A DNA stretch of 64,000 bases from NCBI RefSeq assembly GCF_900104475.1, contig NZ_FNJR01000015.1, positions 1-64,000 on the forward strand, read 5' to 3'. Made by a program: the position numbers and the translations under genes. Source of the stretch: Actinopolyspora xinjiangensis (lineage in GTDB: Bacteria > Actinomycetota > Actinomycetes > Mycobacteriales > Pseudonocardiaceae). This document shows positions 41,084 to 50,763 of the stretch, one piece after another; the first letter of the stretch is position 1, and each line of letters opens with the position of its first letter. Under the pieces are notes generated by a model that ran no database searches, was not told the DNA's origin, and worked only from the letters and a program-made list of their open reading frames with translations.

Positions 41084-41665
41084 ATGGCCTCGACGAGTGG
41101 ATTCGCCGGGATCGTGCTGGCGGGCGGCGCGGGCAGCAGGCTGGGGGGACGGGACAAGCCGGCGATCCGTCTCGCTGGCCGCTCCCTGCTGGATCGCACC
41201 CTGGAGGCGGCTTCGGAGGCAGAATCGCTCGTGGTGGTCGGGCCGCGACGACCGACCACTCGTCCGGTCCGCTGGACCCGGGAACAACCTGAGGGGAGCG
41301 GTCCCGTGGCCGCCCTGTCCGCCGGTCTGGCCGCCCTGCCGTCCGTCGCCTCGTTGGTCGCCGTGCTGGCCGCGGATCATCCCTGGTTGAGCCGTGACAC
41401 GCTACGTCGGCTGCTGGAAGCCTGCCGGGCTGTTCCGGACAGCGGGGGAGCGATGCTGGTCGATCCGGGTGACAGGCCGCAGTGGTTGGTCGGGGTGTGG
41501 TGGGTGGAGCCGTTGCGTGGGGCCGTGCCGGCCCGGCCACAAAACGTCGCGCTGCGCGATGTACTGAATCGACTCCGTCCGCTGCGGGTGCCCGCCGCCC
41601 CCGGAGAGGCGAGTGACGTGGACACCCCGCAGGACCTGCGCCGGGCGCTGCGTGAGATGCGCTGA
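41084..41665 (+). CDS. mobA: Molybdenum cofactor guanylyltransferase MobA-like
   Basis: 193 residues from ATG 41084. The nucleotidyltransferase signature is GIVLAGGAGSRLGGRDKPAI, followed by GSGPVAALSAGLAALP and VLAADHPWL, then DVDTPQDLRRAL. MobA adds GMP to molybdopterin to make the guanine dinucleotide cofactor. The two halves are typical, but some relatives act on cytidine for other Mo enzymes, so the nucleotide is inferred. No molybdoenzyme gene is nearby. Confidence 0.85.
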   Translation: MASTSGFAGIVLAGGAGSRLGGRDKPAIRLAGRSLLDRTLEAASEAESLVVVGPRRPTTRPVRWTREQPEGSGPVAALSAGLAALPSVASLVAVLAADHPWLSRDTLRRLLEACRAVPDSGGAMLVDPGDRPQWLVGVWWVEPLRGAVPARPQNVALRDVLNRLRPLRVPAAPGEASDVDTPQDLRRALREMR

Positions 41666-41720
41666 GCTCATCGAGGGAGAAATCGGGAGTCGCCCCGTGG
41701 TCGTTCGCTGTGTTTGTTAT

Positions 41721-41754
41721 TACTGTGATTTCAGTGTTGAACGAAATTAAACTT
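41721..41754. repeat. Three-copy intergenic element, copy 2
   Basis: It starts TACTG and has the core ATTTCAGTGTTGAACGAAAT; the 3' arm is only partly complementary. It lies in an AT-rich patch (41711-41770) about 160 bp upstream of moxR and 55 bp after mobA. Confidence 0.7.
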
Positions 41755-41911
41755 CACAACACACATACGTCCAACGAGATGAAATAGGCAGAACAAAACG
41801 CCCCGACGCGTGATCAGTACGGTCACGTGCCAATATCGGCAACAACAACGATCACCCTGTGGTGGTATCCGCGCCTCACGGGGTGCCGAGCACTCAGTTG
41901 GAGGTTTCCCA

Positions 41912-43063
41912 GTGACCGATCCGGGGCAGGGCGGTAACGGCGATGGCGCGGGGGCGGCCGGGACGGCCCACCCGGCGGATCACACCAGCACGCCCGCCAG
42001 GGACGCGCAGCTGCTCGAACGGACCGTCTTCGAGGTCAAACGCGTGATCGTCGGCCAGGACCGACTCGTGGAGCGCATTCTGGTGGGTCTGCTGGCGGGC
42101 GGGCACATCCTGCTGGAGGGAATCCCGGGCGTCGCCAAGACACTGGCCGTGGAGACCTTTTCCACGGTGGTCGGCGGGAGCTTCTCGCGGTTGCAGTTCA
42201 CACCGGACCTCGTGCCCGCCGACCTGCTGGGAACCAGGATCTATCGACAGGGCAGCGAACGGTTCGACGTCGAACTCGGCCCCGTCATGGCCAATTTCGT
42301 GCTGGCCGACGAGGTCAACCGGGCCCCCGCCAAGATCCAGTCGGCCCTGCTGGAGGTCATGGCCGAGCAGCACGTCTCCCTGGGCGGGCACAGCTATCCC
42401 ACGCCCAAACCCTTCCAGGTGCTGGCCACGCAGAACCCCATCGAGAACGAGGGTGTGTACCCGCTGCCGGAGGCGCAGCGGGACCGCTTCCTGTTCAAAC
42501 TCCTGGTGGAGTACCCCACGGCGGAGGAGGAACGCGAGATCGTCTACCGGATGGGGGTCACCCCACCCGAACCGCAGACCGTGCTCGATCCGGCGGAGCT
42601 GATCCGGTTGCAGCAGGTGGCCTCCAACGTGTTCGTGCACCACGCTCTGGTCGACTACGTGGTCCGGCTGGTGCTGGCCACCCGTGGGCCGAACGAACAC
42701 GGCCTGTCGGACATCGCCGCCTGGGTCTCCTACGGTGCCTCGCCGCGCGCGACCCTCGGCGTCGTAGGGGCGGCCCGCGCGCTCGCGCTGCTGCGTGGCC
42801 GTGACTACGTGCTCCCCCAGGACGTCGTCGACGTGGTTCCGGACGTGTTCCGGCACCGCATCGTGCTGTCCTACGACGCGGTGGCCGACGGAGTCCCCGT
42901 GGACCACATCGTCAACCGGGTGCTGCAGACCGTTCCGCTGCCCCAGGTGTCCGCACGACCCCAGGGACCCGCGCCGCAGAACGGGGCTCCGAACCCCGCC
43001 GGTCCCGCGGTGACGGGAGCGGCGTACGGGCAGCAACCGTCCCCCGGCATCGCCAACCAGTGA
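41912..43063 (+). CDS. moxR: MoxR-family AAA+ ATPase
   Basis: 383 residues from GTG 41912 with GGAGG 7 nt upstream. Walker A GIPGVAKT is at residues 70-77, Walker B is NFVLADEVNRAPAK, and sensor 1 is QVLATQNPIENEGVYPLPEA. A Pro/Gln-rich tail of about 40 residues follows the lid. MoxR proteins act with a DUF58 and VWA protein as a chaperone-like system for metal or complex insertion and envelope stress. Here all three genes are in order (Rv1479-Rv1481 type). Confidence 0.93.
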   Translation: MTDPGQGGNGDGAGAAGTAHPADHTSTPARDAQLLERTVFEVKRVIVGQDRLVERILVGLLAGGHILLEGIPGVAKTLAVETFSTVVGGSFSRLQFTPDLVPADLLGTRIYRQGSERFDVELGPVMANFVLADEVNRAPAKIQSALLEVMAEQHVSLGGHSYPTPKPFQVLATQNPIENEGVYPLPEAQRDRFLFKLLVEYPTAEEEREIVYRMGVTPPEPQTVLDPAELIRLQQVASNVFVHHALVDYVVRLVLATRGPNEHGLSDIAAWVSYGASPRATLGVVGAARALALLRGRDYVLPQDVVDVVPDVFRHRIVLSYDAVADGVPVDHIVNRVLQTVPLPQVSARPQGPAPQNGAPNPAGPAVTGAAYGQQPSPGIANQ

Positions 43064-43077
43064 GGAGCCGATTCACC

Positions 43078-44016
43078 GTGTCGACTGGCGGTGACCGCCC
43101 CGAATGGGCGCCGCCCGCGTTGCACACCGGACGTGTGCGGGAAGCGCTGCGTTCCCTGGAACTGACGGTGCGCGGCAGGCTGGACGGCCTGCTGCAGGGC
43201 AATCACCTGGGGCTCGTCCCCGGTCCGGGCACGGAACCGGGAGAAGCCAGGGCCTACCAGCCCGGTGACGACGTGCGCAGGATGGACTGGGCGGTGACCG
43301 CGCGCACCACCGAGCCGCACATCCGCGAGACGGTCGCCGATCGCGAGCTGGAAACCTGGGCGGCCGTGGACCTGTCCGCCAGCCTGGATTTCGGAACCGC
43401 GGGATGCACCAAGCGTGAGCTCGCGATAGCGGGACTCGCCGCGGTGGGACACCTGACGGCGGGGGGCGGCAACCGGCTCGGTGCCGTGGTTTCCAACGGC
43501 CAGGAACTCACTCGTGTCCCCGCCAGAGGTGGGGCCGACTACGCGAGAGCGTTGCTCAGGCGGGTCGCCGAAGTGCCGCACCCGGAGGAGGGAGTATCGG
43601 GCGATCTGGCCTCACTGGTGGAGGCGCTGCGCAGACCGCCACGCAGGCGGGGACTGGCCGTGGTGGTCTCCGACTTCCTGGGGCGGATCGAGTGGCAGCG
43701 GGCGATGCGCGGGCTGTCGGCGCGACACTCGCTGCTGGCGATCGAGGTCGTCGATCCGCGCGACCTCGAACTTCCGAGTGTGGGAACCGTCCAGCTGAGT
43801 GATCCCGAGACCGGCAAACAACGCGAGGTGACCACCACACCATTGTTACGACGTGAGTTCGCCGCCGCCGCGGCAGCACACCGGGAACGTGTCGCCGCGG
43901 AGCTGAGGCGGGTCGGAGCGGCCCATCTGGTGCTGCGGACCGATTCGGACTGGATCGCCGACATTGTCCGGTTCGTCGTCGCCCGCAAACGCGGCTGGTC
44001 CGGGGGAGTAGTGTGA
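43078..44016 (+). CDS. DUF58 protein of the MoxR system
   Basis: 312 residues from GTG 43078 with GAGGAG 10 nt upstream; GTG 43060, overlapping the moxR stop, is also possible. The DUF58 signature is EARAYQPGDDVRRMDWAVTA, about 65 residues in. A degenerate VWA-like fold follows (WAAVDLSASLDFG, GLAVVVSDFLGRIEW). It has no membrane segment. It is a likely adaptor between MoxR and the membrane VWA protein. It overlaps the next gene by 4 bp. It carries a TTA codon (near 43845), uncommon in this genome. Confidence 0.9.
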   Translation: MSTGGDRPEWAPPALHTGRVREALRSLELTVRGRLDGLLQGNHLGLVPGPGTEPGEARAYQPGDDVRRMDWAVTARTTEPHIRETVADRELETWAAVDLSASLDFGTAGCTKRELAIAGLAAVGHLTAGGGNRLGAVVSNGQELTRVPARGGADYARALLRRVAEVPHPEEGVSGDLASLVEALRRPPRRRGLAVVVSDFLGRIEWQRAMRGLSARHSLLAIEVVDPRDLELPSVGTVQLSDPETGKQREVTTTPLLRREFAAAAAAHRERVAAELRRVGAAHLVLRTDSDWIADIVRFVVARKRGWSGGVV

Positions 44017-44999
44017 TGCCCAGTCTGAGCGGATTCACCAGCCCGGCGTGGTTCCTGCTGCTGATTCTGGTGGGCGTTCTCGTCGCCGGATACCTGTGGG
44101 CTCAGCGCAGACGTAGGCGTAGCACGATGCGCTTCAGCAATCTCGCGCTGCTGGACCGCGTCGCCCCCAGCCGTCAGGGATGGCGCAAGCATGTGCCGAT
44201 GGCGCTGCTCGGGGTGGCGTTGGTCCTGTTGACCGTCGGTCTGGCCGGTCCCACCTCGGAGCAGCGTGTTCCCCGCAACCGCGCCACCGTGCTGCTGACG
44301 ATGGACGTCTCGCTGTCGATGAAGGCCCAGGACGTCGACCCCAGCCGGTTGCGCGCCGCCAAGCAGGCGGCCAAGGAGTTCGCGGACAAGCTCACCCCGG
44401 GGATCAACCTCGGGTTGGTCTCCTTCGCCGGTACCGCCACCGTGATGGTCATGCCCACCACGGACCGGCCCAGCGTCAAGCAGGCCATCGACAGCCTCCA
44501 GCTGTCCGAGGCCACCGCCACGGGGGAGGGGATCAAGGCTTCGCTGTCGGCCATCGACTCCTTCGGGAGGATGATCGGCGGAGGGCAGGGGCCGCCACCG
44601 GCCAGGATCGTGCTGATGGCCGACGGTGGGCAGACCATCCCGCGTGAGCTGGACGCGCCGCGCGGCGCCTACACCCAGGCCAAGGCCGCCAAGCAGGCCG
44701 GGGTTCCCATCTCCACCATCTCGTTCGGCACCGAGCACGGCAGCATCCGGATCCAGGGTCAGCGCCAGCCGGTTGAGGTCGACGATCAGGCCATGCGGCA
44801 CATCGCCGATCTCGCCGGTGGTGAGTTCTACAAGGCGGCCAGCGCGGAGCAGCTGCGGTCGGTCTACGACACCCTGCAGGAGCAGATCGGTTACGAGGTC
44901 AAGCGGACCGACGCGAGCAAACCGTGGTTCGTGCTGGGGACGTTGGCCGCGATCGTGGCGGCGGGCGCTGCGTTGCTGGTGGGGCAGCGGTTGCCCTGA
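44013..44999 (+). CDS. Membrane VWA-domain protein
   Basis: 328 residues from GTG 44013, overlapping the DUF58 gene. Two N-terminal helices (about 14-30 and 62-80), a VWA domain of about 90-280 with an intact MIDAS motif (TMDVSLSMKA, then a conserved Thr/Asp region ADGGQT), and one C-terminal helix (WFVLGTLAAIVAAGAALLVG). The domain should bind a metal ion and face the cytosol, working with MoxR and DUF58. The layout matches Rv1481 and BatA-like proteins. Confidence 0.9.
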   Translation: MMPSLSGFTSPAWFLLLILVGVLVAGYLWAQRRRRRSTMRFSNLALLDRVAPSRQGWRKHVPMALLGVALVLLTVGLAGPTSEQRVPRNRATVLLTMDVSLSMKAQDVDPSRLRAAKQAAKEFADKLTPGINLGLVSFAGTATVMVMPTTDRPSVKQAIDSLQLSEATATGEGIKASLSAIDSFGRMIGGGQGPPPARIVLMADGGQTIPRELDAPRGAYTQAKAAKQAGVPISTISFGTEHGSIRIQGQRQPVEVDDQAMRHIADLAGGEFYKAASAEQLRSVYDTLQEQIGYEVKRTDASKPWFVLGTLAAIVAAGAALLVGQRLP

Positions 45000-45086
45000 G
45001 CGGTGGGTGATCTCCGGTGGGAGGACCCTCCGGCACGCCGTCGCGCGTTCCCGCCGAACTCGGCGGAGTGGCGGTAACTTCGGTGG

Positions 45087-45806
45087 ATGACCTCGTCGAT
45101 CACGGGCCTCGGTGAGCTGCCACTGCTCGTCGAGCTGGGGGCGGCCCTGTTGCTGTCCAGCCTGATCGGCCTGGAGCGGGAGGTTCGCGCCAAAAGCGCG
45201 GGCCTGCGCACGCACGCGCTGGTCGGGGTCGGTGCGGCGCTGTTCGTGCTGGTGTCCAAATACGGTTTCCTCGACACCCTGACCTGGCCCAACGTGCAGC
45301 TCGGACCGTCCAGGGTGGCGGCGCAGATCGTCTCCGGAATCGGCTTCATCGGTGGCGGGCTCATCTTCGTTCGTCGTGACGCCGTTCGGGGGCTGACCAC
45401 GGCCGCCACGGTGTGGGTGGTGGCGGCGGTGGGGATGGCCTGCGGTGGTGGGTTGTTGTTGCTGGCGGCGGCGACCACGCTGGCGCACTTCATCGTGGTG
45501 GTCGGTTACCAGCGGCTGGTGGCGGTGCTGCGCAGGGCGATGCGAGAGCCTCGGATTGTGCGCATCGGTTATCTGGACGGGCACGGGGTGCTGCGCAACG
45601 TGCTGACGCTGTGCACCAGTCGGGGGTGGGCGGTGCTGGACCTGCAGGTCGAGCGGGAGGACAGTGACGACAACCGGCAGCGTACCGCGGTGGTGGCGCT
45701 GCGGCTGCGGGGGAAGCACGACGTCTCCGCGCTGGTCGACGAGCTGGCCGTACTGCCGGGGGTGTTGCACGCTTCGGCGGGTGACGCGGGGGAGAACGGG
45801 TTCTAG
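45087..45806 (+). CDS. mgtC: MgtC/SapB family membrane protein
   Basis: 239 residues from ATG 45087. The N-terminal half has four to five helices with the family motif SLIGLEREVRAKSAGLRTHA and GIGFIGGGLIFVRRD. The C-terminal half (about 155-239) is a soluble ACT-like domain (VLRNVLTLCTSRGWAVLDLQ). MgtC proteins help growth in low magnesium and modulate membrane energetics. It is absent from this place in mycobacteria and seems inserted after the VWA gene. Confidence 0.88.
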   Translation: MTSSITGLGELPLLVELGAALLLSSLIGLEREVRAKSAGLRTHALVGVGAALFVLVSKYGFLDTLTWPNVQLGPSRVAAQIVSGIGFIGGGLIFVRRDAVRGLTTAATVWVVAAVGMACGGGLLLLAAATTLAHFIVVVGYQRLVAVLRRAMREPRIVRIGYLDGHGVLRNVLTLCTSRGWAVLDLQVEREDSDDNRQRTAVVALRLRGKHDVSALVDELAVLPGVLHASAGDAGENGF

Positions 45807-45841
45807 TTTCCGTGCTGTTCCACGGGGGCGTCGGCGTGTCC

Positions 45842-48820
45842 CTATGTGGTTACCCCCAGCGTGCGTGCGAGCAGGCTCGCCAGGTGGAGGGGTTCGCTGT
45901 TGGTGGCGTGCCGGAGTTGGGTCCGGCAGCTGAACCCGTCGGCGAGCACCGTCGTGTGCTCTCCAGCCGCGCGTACTTGCGGCAGCAGGCTGTCTTCGGC
46001 ACAGGCCATCGACACTTCGTAGTGGCCGCGCTCGAAGCCGAAGTTGCCCGCCAGTCCGCAGCACCCGGAGTCCAGTATTCGTGTGCGCAGTCCGGTGGCT
46101 TCCACCGCGGCGCGGTCCGGCTCGAAGCCGGACTCGGCGTATTGGTGGCAGTGAATCTGGACCAGTGCCTGCCCGCTCGTGCCGGTACTGTCCCGCCGCC
46201 ACAGGTCCCGTCGCGGCGCGACCTGTTCGGCGAACGTGGTGACCGCAGCGGCCATGGCGCTCACGTCCTCGTCGTCGGGACACAGTTCGAGCGCGTCGTT
46301 GCGCAGGAAGGCGGTGCAGCTGGGTTCGAGTCCCACCAGCGGTATGCCCGCGCCGGTCCGGGGACGCAGCCGACGCGCGGTGCGGCGGACCATCTCTCGG
46401 GCGATGCCGAGTTGCCCGGTGGAGTGCCAGGTCAGTCCGCAGCACACGGGTCCGGGGGGCAGCTCGACCCGGTGTCCCAGTCGGCGTAGTACCGCGATCG
46501 CGTCCAGGCCGAGGTCCGGTTCGAGGTAGTTGGTGAACGTGTCCGGCAGCAGCACCACCGTTTCGCCGTCGGCGCCGGGTTCGCCGCGTTCGCGGTACCG
46601 TTCGCGCAGGGTTCGGTGGGCCAGTGGAGGTAGTTCCCGTTCGGGGGTTATGCCGCCGAGCCGTTTGAGTAGCGGGGCGAGTCCGCCCCGGGTGATCCGG
46701 TTGGCCAGGCCCGGTGTCCGGCTGGCGAGGTGAAGCCACAGTGGCAGGAAGCCCATCGAGTAGTGGCTGGCCGGGCGTGGCCGGTGGTGGTAGTGCCGGT
46801 GCAGGAACTCGGCTTTGTAGGAGGCCATGTCCACGCCCACCGGGCAGTCGGTTTTGCAGCCCTTGCAGGACAGGCACAGGTCCAGCGCTTCGCGCACCTG
46901 AGGGGAGCGCCAGCCGCCTCGTACGGTCTGGCCCGCCAGCATCTCGAACAGCAGGTGGGCTCGGCCGCGTGTGGAGTGCTTCTCGTCGTGGGTGGCCCGG
47001 TAGCTCGGGCACATGACTCCACCCGAGGTGTTGAGGCACTTGCCCATTCCGACGCATCTTCGGGTGGCGGGAGCGAGGTCGCCGTCGTCGGGCCGCAGCG
47101 CCAGGGTGGTTCTGCTGGGGATGCGGGGTGGTGCCACCAGCAGTCGCAGATCACCGTCGACCGGTCTCGGTCGGGTCAGCACGCCGGGGTTGTGCAGCCC
47201 TTCGGGGTCGAACGCGGTTTTGAAGCGTTCGAAGGCGGTCAGTATCGGCTGCGGGTACATTTGGGACAGTAGTTCCGAGCGGGCCCGGCCGTCGCCGTGT
47301 TCCCCGGACAGGGAGCCGCCGTGTGCCACGGTCAGCTCGGCGGCCGATTCCAGGAACCTGCGGTAGTCGGCCGCGCCTGCGCGTGACATCAGGTCGAAGT
47401 CGATGCGCACGTGCACGCATCCGTCCCCGTAGTGGCCGTAGCTGGCTCCGTGGTAGCCGAAGTGTCGCAGCAGTTCGTCGAACTCGCGCAGGTACGCGCC
47501 GAGGTTGCGGGGTGGGACGGCGGCGTCCTCCCAGCCGGACCAGCGTTCCGAGCCATCGGCCATCCGGGTGGCGTAGCCGGAGCCCTCCTCCCGGATCTTC
47601 CACAACGCGGCCATGTGTCGCGGGTCGGTGTGTATCGCGGTGGTGGCGCGGGTGCCGAGGGAGTTCGCGATCGTTTCCGCGGCCTGTCGGGCCGTGTCCT
47701 GGTCGGTGCCGCCGGTTTCGACCAGCAGCCAGCTTTTCGCCTCGGGCAGTAGGGACAGCGCGGGCGAGTCGGGGTTGCGGTTCCTGACGACGTCGACCAG
47801 TTCGCCGCTGACGCCCTCGATGGCGAGGGTGTCCTGTTCGAGCAGGTGGGTGACTTCGTCGGCGGCGGCGTAGGTGGTGTCGAAGCCCAGTACCACCATC
47901 GCGCGGGCGGTGGGGAGCTCGACGAGTTCCACTGTGGCGGACAGGATCGTCGCGCAGGTTCCCTCCGAACCGACCAGGGCCCGTGCGAGGTGGAACCCGT
48001 TCTCGGGCAGCAGTTGCTGCAGGTTGTAGCCGGATACGCGTCTGGGCAGCTCGGGTGTGTTCTCGCGCAGGTTCGTGCCGAATTCCTCGGCCAGTGCGCG
48101 CAGCTGGTGGTACAGCCTGCCGGTGCGGTCGCCCCGCGCGCACAGGGTGTCCAGTGTGTCCGGTGGTGTGGGGCCGAGTGTCAGGCGGGTGCCGTCGGCG
48201 AGCAGCACGTCCAGCTCGTGGACGTTGTCCGCCGTTTTCCCCCAGGCCACCGAGTGGGTGCCGCAGGAGTTGTTGCCGATCATGCCGCCGAGGGTGCAGC
48301 GGCTGTGGGTGGAGGGGTCGGGGCCGAAGGTCAGTCCGTACGGCTGCGCGGCCGCGCGCAGCGTGTCCAGCACCACCCCGGGTTGTACCCGGGCGAGCCG
48401 TCGATCGGGGTCGAGGTGTTCGATCCGGTTCATGTGCCGGGAGAAGTCCAGTACCAGGCCGGGGCCCATGGCGTTGCCCGCGATGCTGGTGCCCGCTCCC
48501 CGCGAGGTGACCGAGAGTCCGTGTTCCCGTGCCACGGCGAGGGTGGCCGCCACGTCGGAGGCGTGGCGGGGAAACACCACACCGACGGGCACCTGCCGGT
48601 AGTTGGAGGCGTCGGTGGCGTACAGGGCGCGGGTGCCCGGGTCGAAGCGGGCCTGCCCCGAGAGCGCGGAACGCAGTGGGGCCGCGAACTCCGGGAGGTG
48701 CGCGGCGGTGGGGACCGTTCTGCTCAACGCGAGGCCTCCTCCCGGGGGGCGTGGGGCCGGTGTCGTGCCGGAGGTCGGTGTCCGCCCTGTGTGGTCTCGA
48801 TCGACGTTGTTCACGGGCAT
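45842..48820 (-). CDS. FAD-linked oxidase fused to Fe-S reductase
   Basis: 992 residues from ATG 48820 (no strong ribosome binding site; the start is uncertain by a few residues). The N-terminal FAD-binding PCMH domain has TSRGAGTSIAGNAMGPGLV and GGMIGNNSCGTHS. A C-terminal oxidase cap follows (GYGHYGDGCVHV-like YGHYGDGCVHVRIDFD). Two 4Fe-4S motifs are CVGMGKCLNTSGGVMCPSYR and CLSCKGCKTDCPVG, and two CCG motifs (CCGLTWHSTGQ, CCGLAGNFG) mark a heterodisulfide-reductase type module. This is the D-lactate/D-2-hydroxyglutarate dehydrogenase type. Substrate and electron acceptor are not known. Confidence 0.87.
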   Translation of the reverse strand: MPVNNVDRDHTGRTPTSGTTPAPRPPGGGLALSRTVPTAAHLPEFAAPLRSALSGQARFDPGTRALYATDASNYRQVPVGVVFPRHASDVAATLAVAREHGLSVTSRGAGTSIAGNAMGPGLVLDFSRHMNRIEHLDPDRRLARVQPGVVLDTLRAAAQPYGLTFGPDPSTHSRCTLGGMIGNNSCGTHSVAWGKTADNVHELDVLLADGTRLTLGPTPPDTLDTLCARGDRTGRLYHQLRALAEEFGTNLRENTPELPRRVSGYNLQQLLPENGFHLARALVGSEGTCATILSATVELVELPTARAMVVLGFDTTYAAADEVTHLLEQDTLAIEGVSGELVDVVRNRNPDSPALSLLPEAKSWLLVETGGTDQDTARQAAETIANSLGTRATTAIHTDPRHMAALWKIREEGSGYATRMADGSERWSGWEDAAVPPRNLGAYLREFDELLRHFGYHGASYGHYGDGCVHVRIDFDLMSRAGAADYRRFLESAAELTVAHGGSLSGEHGDGRARSELLSQMYPQPILTAFERFKTAFDPEGLHNPGVLTRPRPVDGDLRLLVAPPRIPSRTTLALRPDDGDLAPATRRCVGMGKCLNTSGGVMCPSYRATHDEKHSTRGRAHLLFEMLAGQTVRGGWRSPQVREALDLCLSCKGCKTDCPVGVDMASYKAEFLHRHYHHRPRPASHYSMGFLPLWLHLASRTPGLANRITRGGLAPLLKRLGGITPERELPPLAHRTLRERYRERGEPGADGETVVLLPDTFTNYLEPDLGLDAIAVLRRLGHRVELPPGPVCCGLTWHSTGQLGIAREMVRRTARRLRPRTGAGIPLVGLEPSCTAFLRNDALELCPDDEDVSAMAAAVTTFAEQVAPRRDLWRRDSTGTSGQALVQIHCHQYAESGFEPDRAAVEATGLRTRILDSGCCGLAGNFGFERGHYEVSMACAEDSLLPQVRAAGEHTTVLADGFSCRTQLRHATNSEPLHLASLLARTLGVTT

Positions 48821-49068
48821 GTTACCGGCCGGGCGTGGGGTCTCGCCCAGTCCGGTGCCGGTGGGGTCGTCGTGGTGACGAGGGTGTTCCTGGCGCCGCG
48901 GTGGACAGCGGTGCCGCTCGTCGAGGGCGGGATTCTCTCGTCGTCGCACCACGTCCGATCCGATGTCGGAGCGCATCGGCACGGCCGATAGCCTCAGCGA
49001 GGGTTCGGGTGAACATCGCTGGACGACGAACGGCGGTTGACAGTGTTTTTGGAAAGGGAGTTGCGGCA

Positions 49069-49773
49069 GTGACACGGTCCGTGTTGGTCACCGGCGGCAA
49101 TCGGGGGATCGGGCTGGCGATAGCCCAGGCGTTCCAGGCGGCCGGTGACAACGTGGCGGTCACCCATCGTGGATCGGGAGCGCCTGACGGGATGCTCGGT
49201 GTGCGGTGCGATGTGACCGATCCCGACCAGGTGGCGGCCGCTTTCGACGAGGTCGAGGCCGCCCACGGGAGGGTGGAGGTGGTGGTGGCCAACGCGGGCA
49301 TCACTGACGACGGGTTGCTGTTGCGCATGGGGGAGCAGCAGTTCCAGCGGGTCGTGGACGCCAATCTCACCGGCGCCTACCGGGTGGCCAAACGCGCGGC
49401 CAGCAGCATGCTGCGCAACAGGAAAGGCCGGATGATCTTCATCTCGTCCACGGTCGCCCTTTCCGGCGCGCCCGGCCAGGCGAATTACGCGGCGAGCAAG
49501 GCCGGGTTGATCGGTTTCGCCCGCTCGTTGGCCCGGGAACTCGGCTCGCGCGGTATCACCTCCAACGTGGTCACCCCGGGATTCGTGGCCACCGACATGA
49601 CGGAGGAGCTGTCCGAGGAGCGCAAGCAGCAGATCCTCGATCAGGTGCCGTTGGGGCGTTATGCCGAGCCGGACGAGGTCGCGGGGGCCGTGCGGTGGTT
49701 GGCCTCGGAAAGCGCGGGCTATGTCACCGGAGCGGTGATCCCGGTCGACGGTGGGGTCGGTATGGGGCACTGA
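49069..49773 (+). CDS. fabG: 3-oxoacyl-ACP reductase
   Basis: 234 residues from GTG 49069 with AAGGGAG 8 nt upstream. A short-chain dehydrogenase: NADP site VTGGNRGIGLAIAQ, NAGI, catalytic Ser in FISSTVALSG and YAASK for the Tyr and Lys. The place directly before the enoyl reductase corresponds to MabA (Rv1483) of mycobacteria, which reduces beta-ketoacyl-ACP in FAS-II. This organism may use it for ordinary fatty acids. The 248 bp upstream, shared with the divergent oxidoreductase, must contain both promoters. Confidence 0.92.
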   Translation: MTRSVLVTGGNRGIGLAIAQAFQAAGDNVAVTHRGSGAPDGMLGVRCDVTDPDQVAAAFDEVEAAHGRVEVVVANAGITDDGLLLRMGEQQFQRVVDANLTGAYRVAKRAASSMLRNRKGRMIFISSTVALSGAPGQANYAASKAGLIGFARSLARELGSRGITSNVVTPGFVATDMTEELSEERKQQILDQVPLGRYAEPDEVAGAVRWLASESAGYVTGAVIPVDGGVGMGH

Positions 49774-49907
49774 TCATCCCGAGGGTGCCGGTGTCATGCC
49801 CCCGTTCGTCGCCGTCCTTCCCGGTGGGGTCGTGCGTGAGGGCGGGGCACGTCGTGGCACCTCTTGCGATCCGAGCAAACAGAACGATCAGTAGAAGGAA
49901 GCGGCAA

Positions 49908-50675
49908 GTGAGTGGACTGCTGGAAGGCAAGCGAATCCTGATCACCGGTGTGATCACCGATTCCTCGATCGCGTTTCACACGGCCAGGGTCGCCCAGCAA
50001 CAAGGGGCCCAGGTGGTGCTCACCGGGTTCGGGCGGCTCAAGCTGGTGGAGCGGATCGCCGCCAGACTGCCCGAGAAGGCCCCGGTAATCGAGCTGGATG
50101 TCACCAACGACCAGCACCTGGCCGGTCTGGCCGATTCGGTCTCCGAACACGTCGACGGCCTCGACGGTGTGGTTCATTCGATCGGCTACGCTCCCGAGTC
50201 CTGCCTGGGGGCGGAGTTCATGGCAGCCCCGTGGGAGGACGTGTCCAACACGCTGCAGATCTCGGCGTATTCGTTGAATTCGCTGACCAGGGCATGCCTG
50301 CCCCTGCTGGGTGAGGGCGCCTCCGTGGTGGGGATGGATTTCGACGCCCGGGTGGCTTGGCCCGCCTACGACTGGATGGGGGTGGCCAAGGCCGCCCTGG
50401 AGTCCACCTCGCGGTACCTGGCGCGCGAGCTCGGCCCACGCGGCATCCGGGTCAACCTGGTCAGCGCGGGCCCGGTCCGCACCATGGCCGCCAAGTCGAT
50501 CCCGGGCTTCCAACAGCTGGAGGACACCTGGGGTGAGCGCGCCCCGCTGGGGTGGGACGTGGAGGATCCGGAGCCGGTGGGCCGCACCGTGTGCACCGTG
50601 CTGTCGGACTGGCTCCCGAAGACCACCGGCTCCATGATCATGACCGACGGCGGGTTCCACGCGCTGGGGGCCTGA
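49908..50675 (+). CDS. fabI: Enoyl-ACP reductase (InhA/FabI)
   Basis: 255 residues from GTG 49908 with GAAGGA upstream. InhA-type features: [20 protein letters not shown] at the N-terminus, [14 protein letters not shown] and the active-site [13 protein letters not shown] (Tyr-X6-Lys). It reduces the enoyl-ACP double bond with NADH in the last step of each elongation cycle and is the target of isoniazid adducts in mycobacteria. It lies 134 bp after fabG, as in the mabA-inhA operon. Confidence 0.95.
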   Translation: MSGLLEGKRILITGVITDSSIAFHTARVAQQQGAQVVLTGFGRLKLVERIAARLPEKAPVIELDVTNDQHLAGLADSVSEHVDGLDGVVHSIGYAPESCLGAEFMAAPWEDVSNTLQISAYSLNSLTRACLPLLGEGASVVGMDFDARVAWPAYDWMGVAKAALESTSRYLARELGPRGIRVNLVSAGPVRTMAAKSIPGFQQLEDTWGERAPLGWDVEDPEPVGRTVCTVLSDWLPKTTGSMIMTDGGFHALGA

Positions 50676-50718
50676 CCACCGGAGGTGTTCACCCCTCGGT
50701 GAGGAGGGGCACATCGGG

Positions 50719-50749
50719 CTCGGCCGCGCACCCCGCCTGTGCGGCCGAG
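50719..50749 (+). terminator. Terminator after fabG-fabI
   Basis: CTCGGCCGCGCA (50719-50730) pairs with TGTGCGGCCGAG (50738-50749) over 12 bp with one G-T wobble and a 7-nt loop. It separates fabI from the hemH promoter. Confidence 0.7.
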
Positions 50750-50763
50750 GGCCCTCCCCGGCC

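Noticed and set aside
45181-45806. mgtC as part of an Mg2+ transport operon
   Set aside because: No mgtB-type P-type ATPase gene or other magnesium gene is beside it, so only the family name is used.
43539-47057. A 1172-codon minus-strand open frame across moxR-system genes
   Set aside because: It is antisense to DUF58, VWA and mgtC and out of frame with the oxidoreductase gene. The translation is Arg/Pro/His-rich noise.
49037-49042. TTGACA as the -35 box of fabG
   Set aside because: The -10 position 17 bp downstream falls on the ribosome binding site and start codon, and no -10 sequence is present there.
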